Of a stretch of DNA of 64,000 nucleotides, positions 25,908 to 34,869 are shown piece after piece (position 1 is the first letter of the stretch; each line of letters opens with the position of its first letter). The notes beneath the pieces were generated by a model, which saw only the letters and a program-made list of their open reading frames with translations, was not told the DNA's origin and ran no database searches. Location of the stretch: assembly GCA_903904835.1 (NCBI GenBank), contig CAIVEI010000051.1, forward strand, positions 62,001 through 126,000. Direction: 5' to 3'. The DNA comes from an uncultured Schlesneria sp. Its GTDB lineage: Bacteria > Planctomycetota > Planctomycetia > Planctomycetales > Planctomycetaceae. Both the position numbers and the translations under genes were made by a program.

Positions 25908-25934
25908 AAATCGTTCAAATCGTTCAAATCGTCC
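25908..25934. repeat. Three 9-bp direct repeats upstream of the sigma-factor gene
   Basis: AAATCGTTC occurs at 25908, 25917 and (with one change) 25926, starting 31 bases from the sigma-factor ATG. Spacing just under one helical turn and its position make it a candidate regulator-binding site; slippage-generated repeat is the alternative. Confidence 0.55.
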
Positions 25935-26342
25935 GACGCCGAGATGGTAGTCGATCGATTCGAAACGGCAAGAGATTATTTAGGAATTAAGAACGATTTT
26001 TCCTAAAGTTTATAAAACCCCATGTTTTCATGCATTTAAGCGAATAGGACTTTTTCTGTTGTTTCTTTTTGATGCGAATTGGTTAACACTATCTTCATGG
26101 TGGGCGATTTGAATGAATCCCAAAAAACGTTCACGTTGCCCATTTGACCGAATCCCACAACGATCTTAATTGGTCAGAATTATGAGGCTTCAGAAACGGT
26201 CATGTGTTTTAAAATAAATCACTATTGCCGCCGACCCCGACCGTCCAAGTTTGCGCTTAGCCGAGTAAATTCATCCGTATCTGCACAGTTGTTGGAATTT
26301 CGATTCAAGCAGAAAGCGACCTGACGAATCATTGACCGTGAA

Positions 26343-26380
26343 AAAACAAAAAACGTGGGACGACATGTCGTCCCACGCTC
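26343..26380 (-). terminator. Intrinsic terminator of rne-rplU
   Basis: A perfect 24-base palindrome at 26354-26377 (arms CGTGGGACGACA) is followed on the minus strand by TTTTTTGTTTTTT. It lies about 40 bases after rplU. Confidence 0.93.
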
Positions 26381-26416
26381 AAAAAATTTTCGTTTAATAG
26401 CGACCGAAAACCAAAA

Positions 26417-26815
26417 TCAGGTGGCAGCGGTGGCCACAGCAGGGGCTTCCGAAGAAGTGGCTTCTGCCGCTTTTGGCCGCTCGACTACTTGAAGATTTGG
26501 AATCGAAATTCCTGTAATCTTCACGCGGGTGTATTTCTGACGATGTCCGGTGTGACGCTTCGATGCGTTCCGGCGATGAAAAGTCTGAATTTCCAGCTTC
26601 AATCCTTTTAATAACGCCGTCACGACCTCTGCAGTGACTGTCGCCCCTGAAATAACAGGTTGCCCAACGATACTTGGGCCGCCGCCATTTGCAAGAAGGA
26701 CTTTGTCAAACGTTATTACCTGACCGTCTTCAACATCATTGCGATAATCAATGGCTAGAACATCGTCCATTTGGACTCGAAATTGTCGACCACCGTCTTC
26801 AAATACTGCGAACAT
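26417..26815 (-). CDS. rplU: 50S ribosomal protein bL21
   Basis: 132-residue ribosomal protein that binds 23S rRNA in the large subunit. It begins MFAVFEDGGRQFRVQ and has the FDKVLLANGGG stretch and the basic KRHTGHRQKYTRVKI signature. The last ~20 residues are an Ala/Thr/Glu-rich extension. rne lies upstream with a 94-base gap, a common pairing. The usual partner rpmA (bL27) does not follow; a strong terminator does. Confidence 0.96.
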   Translation of the reverse strand: MFAVFEDGGRQFRVQMDDVLAIDYRNDVEDGQVITFDKVLLANGGGPSIVGQPVISGATVTAEVVTALLKGLKLEIQTFHRRNASKRHTGHRQKYTRVKITGISIPNLQVVERPKAAEATSSEAPAVATAAT

Positions 26816-26909
26816 TACATCGACCTTGAAAGCGCTTGCCCCGTTTTCCAGAGCAACCTATTGACGTACCAACTCTGGCGACCCAGAGGGGGAGAGAAAG
26901 AATACCGAT

Positions 26910-28520
26910 TTAGCTCTTTGATTTCGAGTCTACTGGGGCCAAAATTCTGACTTCCGTTCCAGTTGCGTTGGAACAGTGGAATTTTAAATGCTCTGGACCA
27001 ACCCCAACCTTCGAGTCAACCGTCACGGAAACATCATATGTCTCTTCAAGTTGCGTAATGTCTTTTCGTTTTCGATTATTAAGGAAGGCTGCTACGCGTT
27101 CGTGAACTTCGACTGTAATTTTTGAAACATCGTCCCGATTGGCGTGCGACATGAGTAGTCGCATCACGTCAATCGCCATGCTTTCCCCGGTTTTGACCTG
27201 AGCGGTCCCTGAACAACAAGGGCAATCTTCATAAACCGAGCGTCTCAGCGATGGACGAATCCTTTGGCGGGTCATCTCAATCAGTCCGAACGGGCTGATA
27301 TGAAGGATTTTTGTTCGAGCACGATCCCGTTTAACGGCATTATGGAGGGCTCTTTCAACTCCGCGGCGATGTCGCTCGTCTCGCATATCAATAAAATCGT
27401 TGACAATCACGCCTCCGAGGTCACGCAAGCGAATCTGTCGGCTGATTTCCTCAGCCGCTCGTAAGTTGACTTGGTATGCATTTTCTTCAGCATCGTCATC
27501 CATCCGAAAATTACCACTATTGACGTCGATCGCCACCAGCGCTTCGGTCTGATCAATGACAATCGAACCGCCGCCTTTAAGTGGCACATGCCGACTTTGT
27601 ATCCGGGTAATTTCTTGTTCGATGTCGTGTTGTTGGAAAATGGGTTCTTTACCGTCGTAAAGCTTTACCCGATCCACGTGGCGCGGAAGTACTATCTTCA
27701 TGAATTCGCACGCGCGCTCAAAAGCGCGTGGTTCATCGATCCAGATCGTATCGATTTCCGATGTGTAGATGTCGCGGATTGTCCGCGTAATCATGTCGCT
27801 TTCTTCGTAAATATCCACGGGTGCCGGGAATTTTTTGACACGGCTGACAATCACCTTCCAGAGCCGCAAGAGATAGTTCAAATCCCGTTGCAGATCTGCC
27901 TGAGATCGATCAACACCGGCCGTCCGAATGATGAAGCCCAAGCCTTCAGGGGGACTGAGGTCGCGAAGAATCCGTTTGAGTCGTTTACGGGCATCATCAT
28001 CGGCAATTTTGCGACTGACTCCAACTCGCTGCAGTCCCGGCATCAAGACCAGATAACGCCCGGGAATAGAGACGTACGTCGAAAGCGTCGGTCCTTTAGA
28101 ACCGATTGCCCCTTTAATCACCTGGACAAGAACTTCGCTGCCCCGTTTCAGAATATCTTGAATCGGCGGCTTGTTTCGAGTGCTTCGCTCGTTGAACTTG
28201 CCCTTTGGAGAACGTGAAGGCCTGCTATCGTCATCATCATCGGCGTCCAGGTCATCGGCTTCTCGGCCGTCAACCAGATGCTTGTAATACTGAAATTCAA
28301 CATCACTTACGTGCAGAAATCCGTTACGTCCAACCCCAAAATCGACGAACGCCGCCTGGATACTGGGTTCGATATTAACGACCCGACCCTTGTAAATGTT
28401 GCCGACGTAATTTTCGAGACTGTTTCGCTCGACATAAAGCTCTTGAAGTATTCCATCTTCAACGATGGCAATTCGACTTTCCTCCGGTTGGAGGACATTC
28501 ATCAACATTTCTTTTTTCAT
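26910..28520 (-). CDS. RNase E/G family endoribonuclease
   Basis: 536-residue single-strand-specific endoribonuclease for RNA decay and rRNA processing. An S1 domain near residues 40-130 is interrupted by an acidic Asp-rich plus basic insert (residues ~85-115). The catalytic domain carries VAIDVNSGN and GGVIVNDFIDMRD, giving the two metal-binding Asp residues. A CPCCSG zinc-link equivalent lies near residue 435. The C-terminal scaffold of E. coli RNase E is absent, so it is closer to RNase G in size. The gene is followed by rplU. A gene-free stretch of ~640 bases upstream could be a long leader. Confidence 0.95.
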   Translation of the reverse strand: MKKEMLMNVLQPEESRIAIVEDGILQELYVERNSLENYVGNIYKGRVVNIEPSIQAAFVDFGVGRNGFLHVSDVEFQYYKHLVDGREADDLDADDDDDSRPSRSPKGKFNERSTRNKPPIQDILKRGSEVLVQVIKGAIGSKGPTLSTYVSIPGRYLVLMPGLQRVGVSRKIADDDARKRLKRILRDLSPPEGLGFIIRTAGVDRSQADLQRDLNYLLRLWKVIVSRVKKFPAPVDIYEESDMITRTIRDIYTSEIDTIWIDEPRAFERACEFMKIVLPRHVDRVKLYDGKEPIFQQHDIEQEITRIQSRHVPLKGGGSIVIDQTEALVAIDVNSGNFRMDDDAEENAYQVNLRAAEEISRQIRLRDLGGVIVNDFIDMRDERHRRGVERALHNAVKRDRARTKILHISPFGLIEMTRQRIRPSLRRSVYEDCPCCSGTAQVKTGESMAIDVMRLLMSHANRDDVSKITVEVHERVAAFLNNRKRKDITQLEETYDVSVTVDSKVGVGPEHLKFHCSNATGTEVRILAPVDSKSKS

Positions 28521-29164
28521 TACTCACCCTTAACAAAGAATGAGTGCGCGGAGCGTTTTGCAATAATGTCTGGGCCACCCTTAACCGTTTCCGACGACAA
28601 AATCCAAGCGAGATTTCGACATCGCGCGTCGGGTTTCGCAAACGGGCATTCCAAGAAAAGAATGGCCTTAAAAAATCGTAAAACGACGCGATGCGCTGAG
28701 GTGCACTGACCGATTCGAACGATGAGGTTAATCGCTCGACGTCGGGAAGCCCCGAATCAACAGAAAGATACGCAGATGACCATTGAAAACGTCGACGGTG
28801 GGTAGTGCTGTCCACTTTCGGGCAGTCTTTTCCAGTTTCGATGGTGACCGCAGACGCGATTACCAATCGTCGTTCAACTCCACCAAATTGTGGCGGTCTT
28901 CGATTACGTTCGTGTGTGGACACGATCTGCCAACTCGGCGCGCACAGACCTTTCAACTGCTCTTGGCAGCGAAAAACAAGGTCATCATTCCAACATCGCG
29001 ATGCTCGATCACTCGGCAATCGTTCGTCGGCACCTGGGTCGCAATTGCGCACTCGAAATGAATCCAATCCAATATGTTTCGTCGCGGTCACATAACCGCG
29101 GCAACCTTACGGTTTTGCAGGCGACTGCATCGTAGCGAGCTATTCGAAGAAAAGCATTCGCGGT
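28521..29164. other. Long gene-free region upstream of the RNase E/G gene
   Basis: About 640 bases between ptsI and the ribonuclease gene, both on the minus strand. The one long minus-strand frame (28459-29091) overlaps the ribonuclease start and has no recognisable features. A long leader for the ribonuclease, as in autoregulated rne genes, is possible. No known ncRNA was recognised. Confidence 0.5.
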
Positions 29165-30916
29165 TCAGTCCATCTGCATTAAATCAGGGCAGAGTCGCCT
29201 CAATTCCCCTCCGAGATAGTTCTCAACATCACGAGCCACTTCCAGAGTCTCGGCCCGCGCGGCGATTTTTTCCGCCTTTGAGATCGTCAGATTTCGAATA
29301 ACCTCCTTCAGTTCAGGTATTGCATGGGGTGTTACACTAAATTGGCGAATTCCCATTCCAATCAGCAGCGGCAGGAATACAGCGTCGGAACTCATTTGGC
29401 CGCAAACAGAAACGGGGATGTTATGCTTCCTTGCTGCGTTGACGACGTTACGGATCATTCGCAGAATCGAAGGATCTCCCGATCGATAAAGATTCGCAAC
29501 GGCCTGGTCTGCCCTATCCACTGCGAGAGTGTACTGGATCAGGTCGTTAGTCCCAAGCGAGAAGAAACCGACTTCTTGAGCAAATTCTTCTGCCATAATC
29601 GCAGCAGACGGGACCTCAACCATCATTCCAATAGGAACATCTCTTCGAAAAGGAATTCCCTGTTCTTCTAAATCTTCTACAACGTCACTTAAGACCATTT
29701 TTGCCTGACGGTACTCGAGCAACGTCGAAATCAACGGAAACATGATCCGAAGATCTCCGAACTCGGCAGCTCGCAGCGCCGCCCTCAGCTGTGTTTTAAA
29801 CAGCTGAAGATGCTGCAGGCTCAATCGAATGCTCCGTACACTTAACGCGGGATTGACGCTCTCAGGATACTTTGCGCGCAACGCGCCCGGCATTTTGTCG
29901 GAACCAAGATCCAGCGTTCGAATGGTAACCGGCTGATTTGGAAACGCTTTCAAGACCTGACAGTAGGCCTGGTAGTGATCCTCTTCGGTTGGCTCACGAT
30001 TTGACTCGAGGTAAAGAAACTCAGTTCGATAAAGACCGATTCCAGCGGCACCCTTCTCTTTGCAAGGTCCCGCTTCCTGAGGAAATTCAATGTTACCCAG
30101 GAGACTGATGGCAACCCCGTCTTGAGTCTCACAGGGGAGCTTGCTTAGTGACCTTAACCGCCGTTCGTGGCTTCGGAATCGCTCTTCAGAATCGCGATAC
30201 TTGACGAGTGTCTCTTCATCGGGGTCGATGATGACCACGCCATGACTGCCGTCAATAATAATCGTTTCAGAACCGGTAACATCCGACAGAAACTTCCCAA
30301 TCCCCACGACCGCCGGGATTTCCATAGCCCCAGCGAGGATCGCTGTATGGCTTGTGTGACCACCGACTTCCGTCGCAAAACCAAGCACAAATTTGCGATC
30401 TAAATTGGCCGTCTCGCTTGGGGTCAGATTGCTCGCCAAAACGAGGACTGGTTCGGTAAGATTTCCCAACTCTTCACGTCGCTCGCCTAGTAAATGGCGC
30501 AGGATCCGTTTTTCGAGGTCAAAAATATCGACGGAACGCTCCGCAAGGTAATGTCCACCAAGGTTTTGAAGTTGCTTTGCATACTGGCCGAGGACCTGGC
30601 TGACTGCATATTCTGGTGACTGCTTCTGCTGGATTCGCGTTTCGACCTGCTCGATCAGTTGCGGGTCCCGGACAAGCATCAAATGAGCCGAGAAAATCGC
30701 CGCATACTGTTCGCCTAAGCGCTCACGGGCAAGTTTTTCATTAAGCGAGATTTCTCGGCACACGGCATCAAGTGCGGTGTGAAAGCGGTTCAGTTCAAAC
30801 CCGATGGCACTAGCCGATAGATATCGGTGCGGGATTCGAAAATTCTCTGAACCGAGGACCATCGCTGGACCAATCGCCACGCCGGGCGAAACTGCGATGC
30901 CGCGTTTGATCTGCAT
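29165..30916 (-). CDS. ptsI: PTS Enzyme I (phosphoenolpyruvate-protein phosphotransferase)
   Basis: 583-residue Enzyme I, which takes phosphate from PEP and passes it to HPr. The N-terminal domain has the active His in GGHTSHTAILAG near residue 190. The PEP-binding barrel has GIGLYRTEFLYLES, MVEVPSAAIMAEEFAQEVGFFSLGTNDLIQYTLAVDR, and the C-terminal Cys in VSVCGQMSSDAVFLPLLIG. The ATG at 30916 gives the standard start MQIKRGIAVSPG. It follows HPr by 48 bases. No sugar permease is near, so the chain probably serves regulation. Confidence 0.96.
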   Translation of the reverse strand: MQIKRGIAVSPGVAIGPAMVLGSENFRIPHRYLSASAIGFELNRFHTALDAVCREISLNEKLARERLGEQYAAIFSAHLMLVRDPQLIEQVETRIQQKQSPEYAVSQVLGQYAKQLQNLGGHYLAERSVDIFDLEKRILRHLLGERREELGNLTEPVLVLASNLTPSETANLDRKFVLGFATEVGGHTSHTAILAGAMEIPAVVGIGKFLSDVTGSETIIIDGSHGVVIIDPDEETLVKYRDSEERFRSHERRLRSLSKLPCETQDGVAISLLGNIEFPQEAGPCKEKGAAGIGLYRTEFLYLESNREPTEEDHYQAYCQVLKAFPNQPVTIRTLDLGSDKMPGALRAKYPESVNPALSVRSIRLSLQHLQLFKTQLRAALRAAEFGDLRIMFPLISTLLEYRQAKMVLSDVVEDLEEQGIPFRRDVPIGMMVEVPSAAIMAEEFAQEVGFFSLGTNDLIQYTLAVDRADQAVANLYRSGDPSILRMIRNVVNAARKHNIPVSVCGQMSSDAVFLPLLIGMGIRQFSVTPHAIPELKEVIRNLTISKAEKIAARAETLEVARDVENYLGGELRRLCPDLMQMD

Positions 30917-30964
30917 AAATGACAACAATCTACAGGGAACACCGCCACAGTTTGTAATAATGAA

Positions 30965-31258
30965 TTAAACAGGCCGAGGCGGCGATTGAAAACCACACGA
31001 GAAAAGGTCAGTCACTTCGTTTAAGGCATCAATCGCATCGGGTCCAACGACCTCAAGCTCCAGGTTCGTCCCTTGTTCCGCAGCCAACGTAAGCAACTCC
31101 AATAAGCTCTTCGCATCGGCTCGCGTCGTACCTCGAGAAAGTATCACGGAACTTTGATGCTGTTGTGCGGCGAGCGCGATCAATTGACAGGGGCGAAAAT
31201 GAAGCCCTTGTTCATTGATTACTGTAACCGTTCGTCGATGAATTACGGCCTCAGACAT
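30965..31258 (-). CDS. HPr-family phosphocarrier protein
   Basis: 97-residue phosphocarrier. The active His is in NEQGLHFRPCQLI near residue 17, where typical HPr has GLHARPA. The regulatory-site region DAKSLLELLTLAA keeps the Ser used by HPr kinase in other phyla. The ATG at 31258 gives a normal length; an upstream 14-codon extension has no family match. It lies between an EIIA gene and ptsI and forms the middle link of the phospho-relay. Confidence 0.94.
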   Translation of the reverse strand: MSEAVIHRRTVTVINEQGLHFRPCQLIALAAQQHQSSVILSRGTTRADAKSLLELLTLAAEQGTNLELEVVGPDAIDALNEVTDLFSCGFQSPPRPV

Positions 31259-31438
31259 GATGAATCGTTCATCACGTGGATGTTTCAAACCAAGTGACAC
31301 GGTTTACGGATATGCTGGCAAAACAACAGAGAAGTGTCGAAAGACGATAATGAATAGCGACGCTTCCCTTGGAAACCCTGCTTTGAATCCGGAGTAAGTC
31401 TGCAGTTTCCCGATGATCAACCACATCGGGAAAAACCA

Positions 31439-31909
31439 CTAAATTTCGTTATTATCAGCTTCAGTCAAAAGCTCCCAAATATCTTCGCTGGTCTTCGATT
31501 GGCGTAGAAATTTGCAGAAGTGATCATTTCTCAAATGCCGTGAAATGTTTTCAAGGCCCCTCAGATGATCACCAGGTCGATCCGGTGGTGAAACGAGCAA
31601 AAAGATGATGTAGACCGGCTCGCCGTCTAAGCTGGCAAAATCAACACCCTCTTTGGAGAGTGCAATTGCCGCAATTAACTTGTCAGTTGAGGCATGTTTT
31701 GTATGCGGAACCGCAACACCGCGTCCGATTCCTGTCGAACCAAGCTCTTCTCGTTTCAGAATTGCAGCAACAATATTTTCCTCGTCCTCAGCCTTGATGC
31801 TTCCCGCCTTCTGAAGGCTGGCCACCATGGCGCGAATTGCTGATTCTTTGGTCCCGGCTGGAAGTTCCGGAACGATCGCTCCTGGAACAACGAAGTCACA
31901 CAACTTCAT
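31439..31909 (-). CDS. PTS EIIA domain protein, PtsN/fructose type
   Basis: 156-residue stand-alone EIIA of the mannitol/fructose/nitrogen family. The phospho-accepting His is in [13 protein letters not shown] near residue 66, and the acidic [24 protein letters not shown] segment is typical. No EIIB or EIIC domain is attached or adjacent. With hpf upstream and HPr and EI downstream the unit resembles the nitrogen-PTS of proteobacteria, where EIIA regulates instead of transporting. Targets cannot be read from the sequence. Confidence 0.94.
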   Translation of the reverse strand: MKLCDFVVPGAIVPELPAGTKESAIRAMVASLQKAGSIKAEDEENIVAAILKREELGSTGIGRGVAVPHTKHASTDKLIAAIALSKEGVDFASLDGEPVYIIFLLVSPPDRPGDHLRGLENISRHLRNDHFCKFLRQSKTSEDIWELLTEADNNEI

Positions 31910-32042
31910 AGATCTCCCCTTTCGGCTTATCGCCGTTTATGACTACTTATTGACGATTCTCAAGACCATACTGAATTGTTGATCAAACACTCGCCTTCGA
32001 CATTATTATTCGAAATCTCTATCTTTCGCAGCAGCGTAGCGA

Positions 32043-32399
32043 TTACGGCTTTGCTTCTGGGCTTCGTTTTTCCGCAGCTTCCGCAATTTCACCCAGCGTC
32101 GGGTCGCCACGGTGGTCTTGAATCTTCTCTTTATATTTCCGGACTTGCTGTTCCATTTTGTGAAGCGCCGCATCGAAGACGGGGATTACGTTGTCCCCTG
32201 ATTCGCTCGCCACAAAATCATGGCGATGTTCGGCATCAACCAGAATTTCGACATTGATTCGATCATTGGAAAAATCGACCGTTACATTGATCGCGGTCAC
32301 CCGATCAAAGTACGTCAACAGTTTTTCCGCCTTACGAGCAATGTGTTCATGTGCGCTGGGACTTAAGGTACCGTGTCTGCTGGTAATGGCGACTTGCAC
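32043..32399 (-). CDS. hpf: Ribosome hibernation promoting factor, short form
   Basis: 118-residue HPF/YfiA (RaiA) protein that sits in the 30S decoding region and silences ribosomes in stationary phase. Family marks are the start VAITSRHGTLSPSAHEHIARKAEKL, the VEILVDAEHRHDFVASES strand and the DAALHKMEQQVRKYKEK helix. The dimerising C-terminal domain of long HPF is absent, so it is of the short type. It heads the hpf-EIIA-HPr-EI gene row, although 133 bases separate it from the EIIA gene. Confidence 0.94.
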   Translation of the reverse strand: MQVAITSRHGTLSPSAHEHIARKAEKLLTYFDRVTAINVTVDFSNDRINVEILVDAEHRHDFVASESGDNVIPVFDAALHKMEQQVRKYKEKIQDHRGDPTLGEIAEAAEKRSPEAKP

Positions 32400-32811
32400 C
32401 GAAACCTACTCTTTCTTAATGAACTCAAATTACGATTTTGCCTCTGACAAAATAACCCCGAGGACAACGCCCCCGGGGAAATCGATGCTTCGATTGTATT
32501 CCGCAGGAATCGTCCGTCAATCACGTGAGACACAAGTCCCCTTCATGATTGAGATTTGATTTACGGCCGACCAGTACTGCGGGGTCATTCGGATCCCGCA
32601 AAAATAAGAATAAATCCTCCCCGCGCACAAAGTGTAACACCTCGGCGGGATAAGGAAAACCAAATAACGCACAACCGGAACTTTACCAGCGAAAAAACAA
32701 GATATCCGCAGTTTTCAACGCTCCGCTCGTGCGAAATCGTCTCGAGAATTTAACGAGTTGACTGTGAGTAAAAACGGGTCGTCGAACTCTTCATCTTTTC
32801 ATCGCGTCAAT
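32400..32811. other. Intergenic region upstream of hpf
   Basis: About 410 bases without a gene. The terminator at 32447-32478 lies close to hpf, leaving under 60 bases from it to the hpf start for a promoter. No -24/-12 sigma-54 pattern was evident. Confidence 0.5.
32447..32478 (-). terminator. Intrinsic terminator upstream of hpf
   Basis: On the minus strand CCCCGGGG and CCTCGGGG pair around a short loop and are followed by TTATTTTGT. It would end transcription arriving from the lipoprotein gene before hpf begins. Confidence 0.65.
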
Positions 32812-33264
32812 TTATTGAAAGTCGACGCCTGACGAATTTGTTCGCTGGTCGACATGCTGCGCGTGTTCCAGGTCAGTTTTCGGAAGCGGAATCGAGGTCG
32901 TCTGCAAGTCTCTAGCAGTACTCGTGACACCTTTCGGTGTTATCGAATACGACGGATCACGATCTGACAAAGACTTGGCAACAAGTCGATTTTCGCGTTT
33001 TTTGAATCTCGATACAGGACTTCCAGAACCGACTTGAAGGGCGATTTTCACTTCTGGCGAATCACGATTTGTTTGCGAAATGGATTGATAAGAGGGGGCA
33101 GTACTTTTTGGTTTCCGCTCTTTCAATTCTAGACCAAAAAACGGAACTCGAGAATTGCTGTCGATCGAGAAGCTCTTACCACCAATCGTGCAGCCGCTCA
33201 AAATGCCGCTGAAAATCGACATTAAGCACAAAACACAGACAGTGTGACCGTATACGGCCTTCAT
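32812..33264 (-). CDS. Hypothetical lipoprotein
   Basis: 150-residue protein with a lipoprotein signal: hydrophobic residues 5-22 ending in the lipobox LSGC near residue 24. The mature part is Ser/Lys/Arg-rich, probably disordered, and matches no family I know. The ATG at 33264 is chosen because it places the signal at the N-terminus; upstream codons would put it too far inside. Likely a small surface or periplasmic lipoprotein. Confidence 0.7.
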   Translation of the reverse strand: MKAVYGHTVCVLCLMSIFSGILSGCTIGGKSFSIDSNSRVPFFGLELKERKPKSTAPSYQSISQTNRDSPEVKIALQVGSGSPVSRFKKRENRLVAKSLSDRDPSYSITPKGVTSTARDLQTTSIPLPKTDLEHAQHVDQRTNSSGVDFQ

Positions 33265-33418
33265 TGCGCAGCCCTTGATATGATCAACAAAAAATAGTGG
33301 GGAGGGCTGGGTCATAGCAGGAAAACAAAAATGCGCGAAGACAGATTTTTCTGGTCGAGTAATCGACAGTCAAATTCTTGTCCGGCAGCGGAAGTTTAAC
33401 GACACGACGATACAATTT

Positions 33419-33820
33419 TCATCCGGCCGCTTGCTCTAAAACCTCTTCAGCGACATAGATCGGAAGATGGGGATCATAATGGACAGCCAACGCCACGGCA
33501 TCGCTGGGACGGCTGTCGACCTCGATCAATTCTCCGTCCCTCCGGATTCGGATCGACGCGAAATAGGTGTGTTCTTCCAGTTTGTGAATGATCACGTCCT
33601 GCAATTCACCCCCAAGTGCCTCGATTGTCGATTTAAGTAAATCGTGAGTTAAGGGTCGAGGCGGTTCTTCGCCCTGAACGCAACGGTCAATACTCGTCGC
33701 TTCAAACAGGCCAATGAGAATTGGAAATTCCCGTTCGCCTTCGACTTCGCGCAGGAAAATCACTTGCTGGTCATTAATCTCACTGATGATAATTCGGGCC
33801 AATTCCATCTGAACGAGCAC
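33419..33820 (-). CDS. Bifunctional nuclease (DUF151/BFN) family protein
   Basis: 133-residue protein of the BFN/DUF151 family. Marks are FPILIGLFEATSID near residue 32, RPLTHDLLKSTIEALGG, and the end signature IEVDSRPSDAVALAV. Related plant proteins have RNase and DNase activity; in bacteria the domain is common but its role is open. A GAGGAG lies 8 bases before the GTG at 33820 and supports that start over the ATG at 33808. It stands alone. Confidence 0.92.
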   Translation of the reverse strand: MLVQMELARIIISEINDQQVIFLREVEGEREFPILIGLFEATSIDRCVQGEEPPRPLTHDLLKSTIEALGGELQDVIIHKLEEHTYFASIRIRRDGELIEVDSRPSDAVALAVHYDPHLPIYVAEEVLEQAAG

Positions 33821-34032
33821 AACAGGGACTCCTCATGTCGAGTGGCAAGGCCGCTTATCCGGTTTGAATTGCCACAAGTGCGATTCGAACGTCAAGCCTG
33901 CCCGAAAAAGCGAAAGTGGCAAAAGCAGTCTGCGTCGACACATGAAGTATATGCCTACCGCAAATAAATGAAATGAAACGAGATTAATCATCCGACCGAA
34001 CTTTAACCCGTTACAAATCATGAAGATCTGTG

Positions 34033-34830
34033 TTAACGACCAAGAAACTCATGAATGACTTGATTGACCTCGCTGGGATTTTCGATCGGCGCCATGTGTC
34101 CCGCATTCGAAATCACGGCGAATCGTGCATTTGGCATCGCATCGGAAAATGCCTTCATTTCCGCAGGGGGAGAAATCACATCGTATTCTCCGACAATAAC
34201 TAACGTGGGAACGTGAAGGGTTGGCAGAAATGACGAAACATCGGGCCGGACGGCCATTCCCCGATGGGCGGCCGCAATCGCGATTGGGTTCGTTGCTAAC
34301 ACTGTTCTTCGAATTTGCTCCGTCAACTCCGGTCGACGCTCGCTGGTTGTTGGTGCGAACAGCTTCGGCATCATGGTCCATGCGATCGGTTCCGGGCCCT
34401 CTTTCGTCACGATCTCGGCCATCTTAAGACGGTTTGACGCAGCCTCGGCAGAATCTGCGACGGATCGGGTATCGCAGAGAATCAAGCGACCGAGCCACTT
34501 GGGGTGTCTTAATGCGAATTGCCAACCGACGTATCCTCCCATTGAAAGTCCGCAAAACGTAATTGGCTTATCGGCATGAAGCGCTTCCAATAGCGCTACT
34601 AAATCGTCGGCATATTGCTCCATCGAAACGGAGTAGAGAGCGCCATCAGTTCCACCAAATCCTCGCAAATCAGGGGCAATCACACGATTTGTTTTGGAAA
34701 ACTCTTCGATTTGCGATGACCACATTGTGTGATCGAGCGGAAAACCATGAACAAGCAATATTACGGGGCCTGACCCTTCATCAGCGACGCGGAAGCGGAC
34801 ACCTGAAACTTCAATTGTTCTCAACATCAT
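34033..34830 (-). CDS. Alpha/beta-hydrolase fold protein
   Basis: 265-residue hydrolase. The oxyanion-hole strand is ILLVHGFPLDHTMW, the nucleophile elbow is FCGLSMGGYVGW near residue 96, the acid is in LVIVGEYDVISPP, and the His is in SNAGHMAPIENP. No signal peptide. It belongs to the broad 3-oxoadipate enol-lactonase/esterase branch; the substrate is not predictable. It is the last gene of a row that starts with a glycosyltransferase at 36977, 39 bases after the MazG gene. Confidence 0.92.
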   Translation of the reverse strand: MMLRTIEVSGVRFRVADEGSGPVILLVHGFPLDHTMWSSQIEEFSKTNRVIAPDLRGFGGTDGALYSVSMEQYADDLVALLEALHADKPITFCGLSMGGYVGWQFALRHPKWLGRLILCDTRSVADSAEAASNRLKMAEIVTKEGPEPIAWTMMPKLFAPTTSERRPELTEQIRRTVLATNPIAIAAAHRGMAVRPDVSSFLPTLHVPTLVIVGEYDVISPPAEMKAFSDAMPNARFAVISNAGHMAPIENPSEVNQVIHEFLGR

Positions 34831-34869
34831 TTGTTTCTCGGGAAATCTAGCCGATAAAACCTGCGGACC

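Larger units (their letters stand above)
25878..26416. other. Intergenic region between the lipid operon and rplU
   Basis: About 540 AT-rich bases without a gene. It holds the 9-bp direct repeats at 25908-25934 near the sigma-factor start and the rplU terminator at 26343-26380. Confidence 0.6.

Noticed and set aside
28459-29091. A 210-codon minus-strand frame upstream of the RNase E/G gene
   Set aside because: It overlaps the ribonuclease start in another frame, has no domain, membrane or composition features, and is Arg/Ser-rich like a shadow frame.
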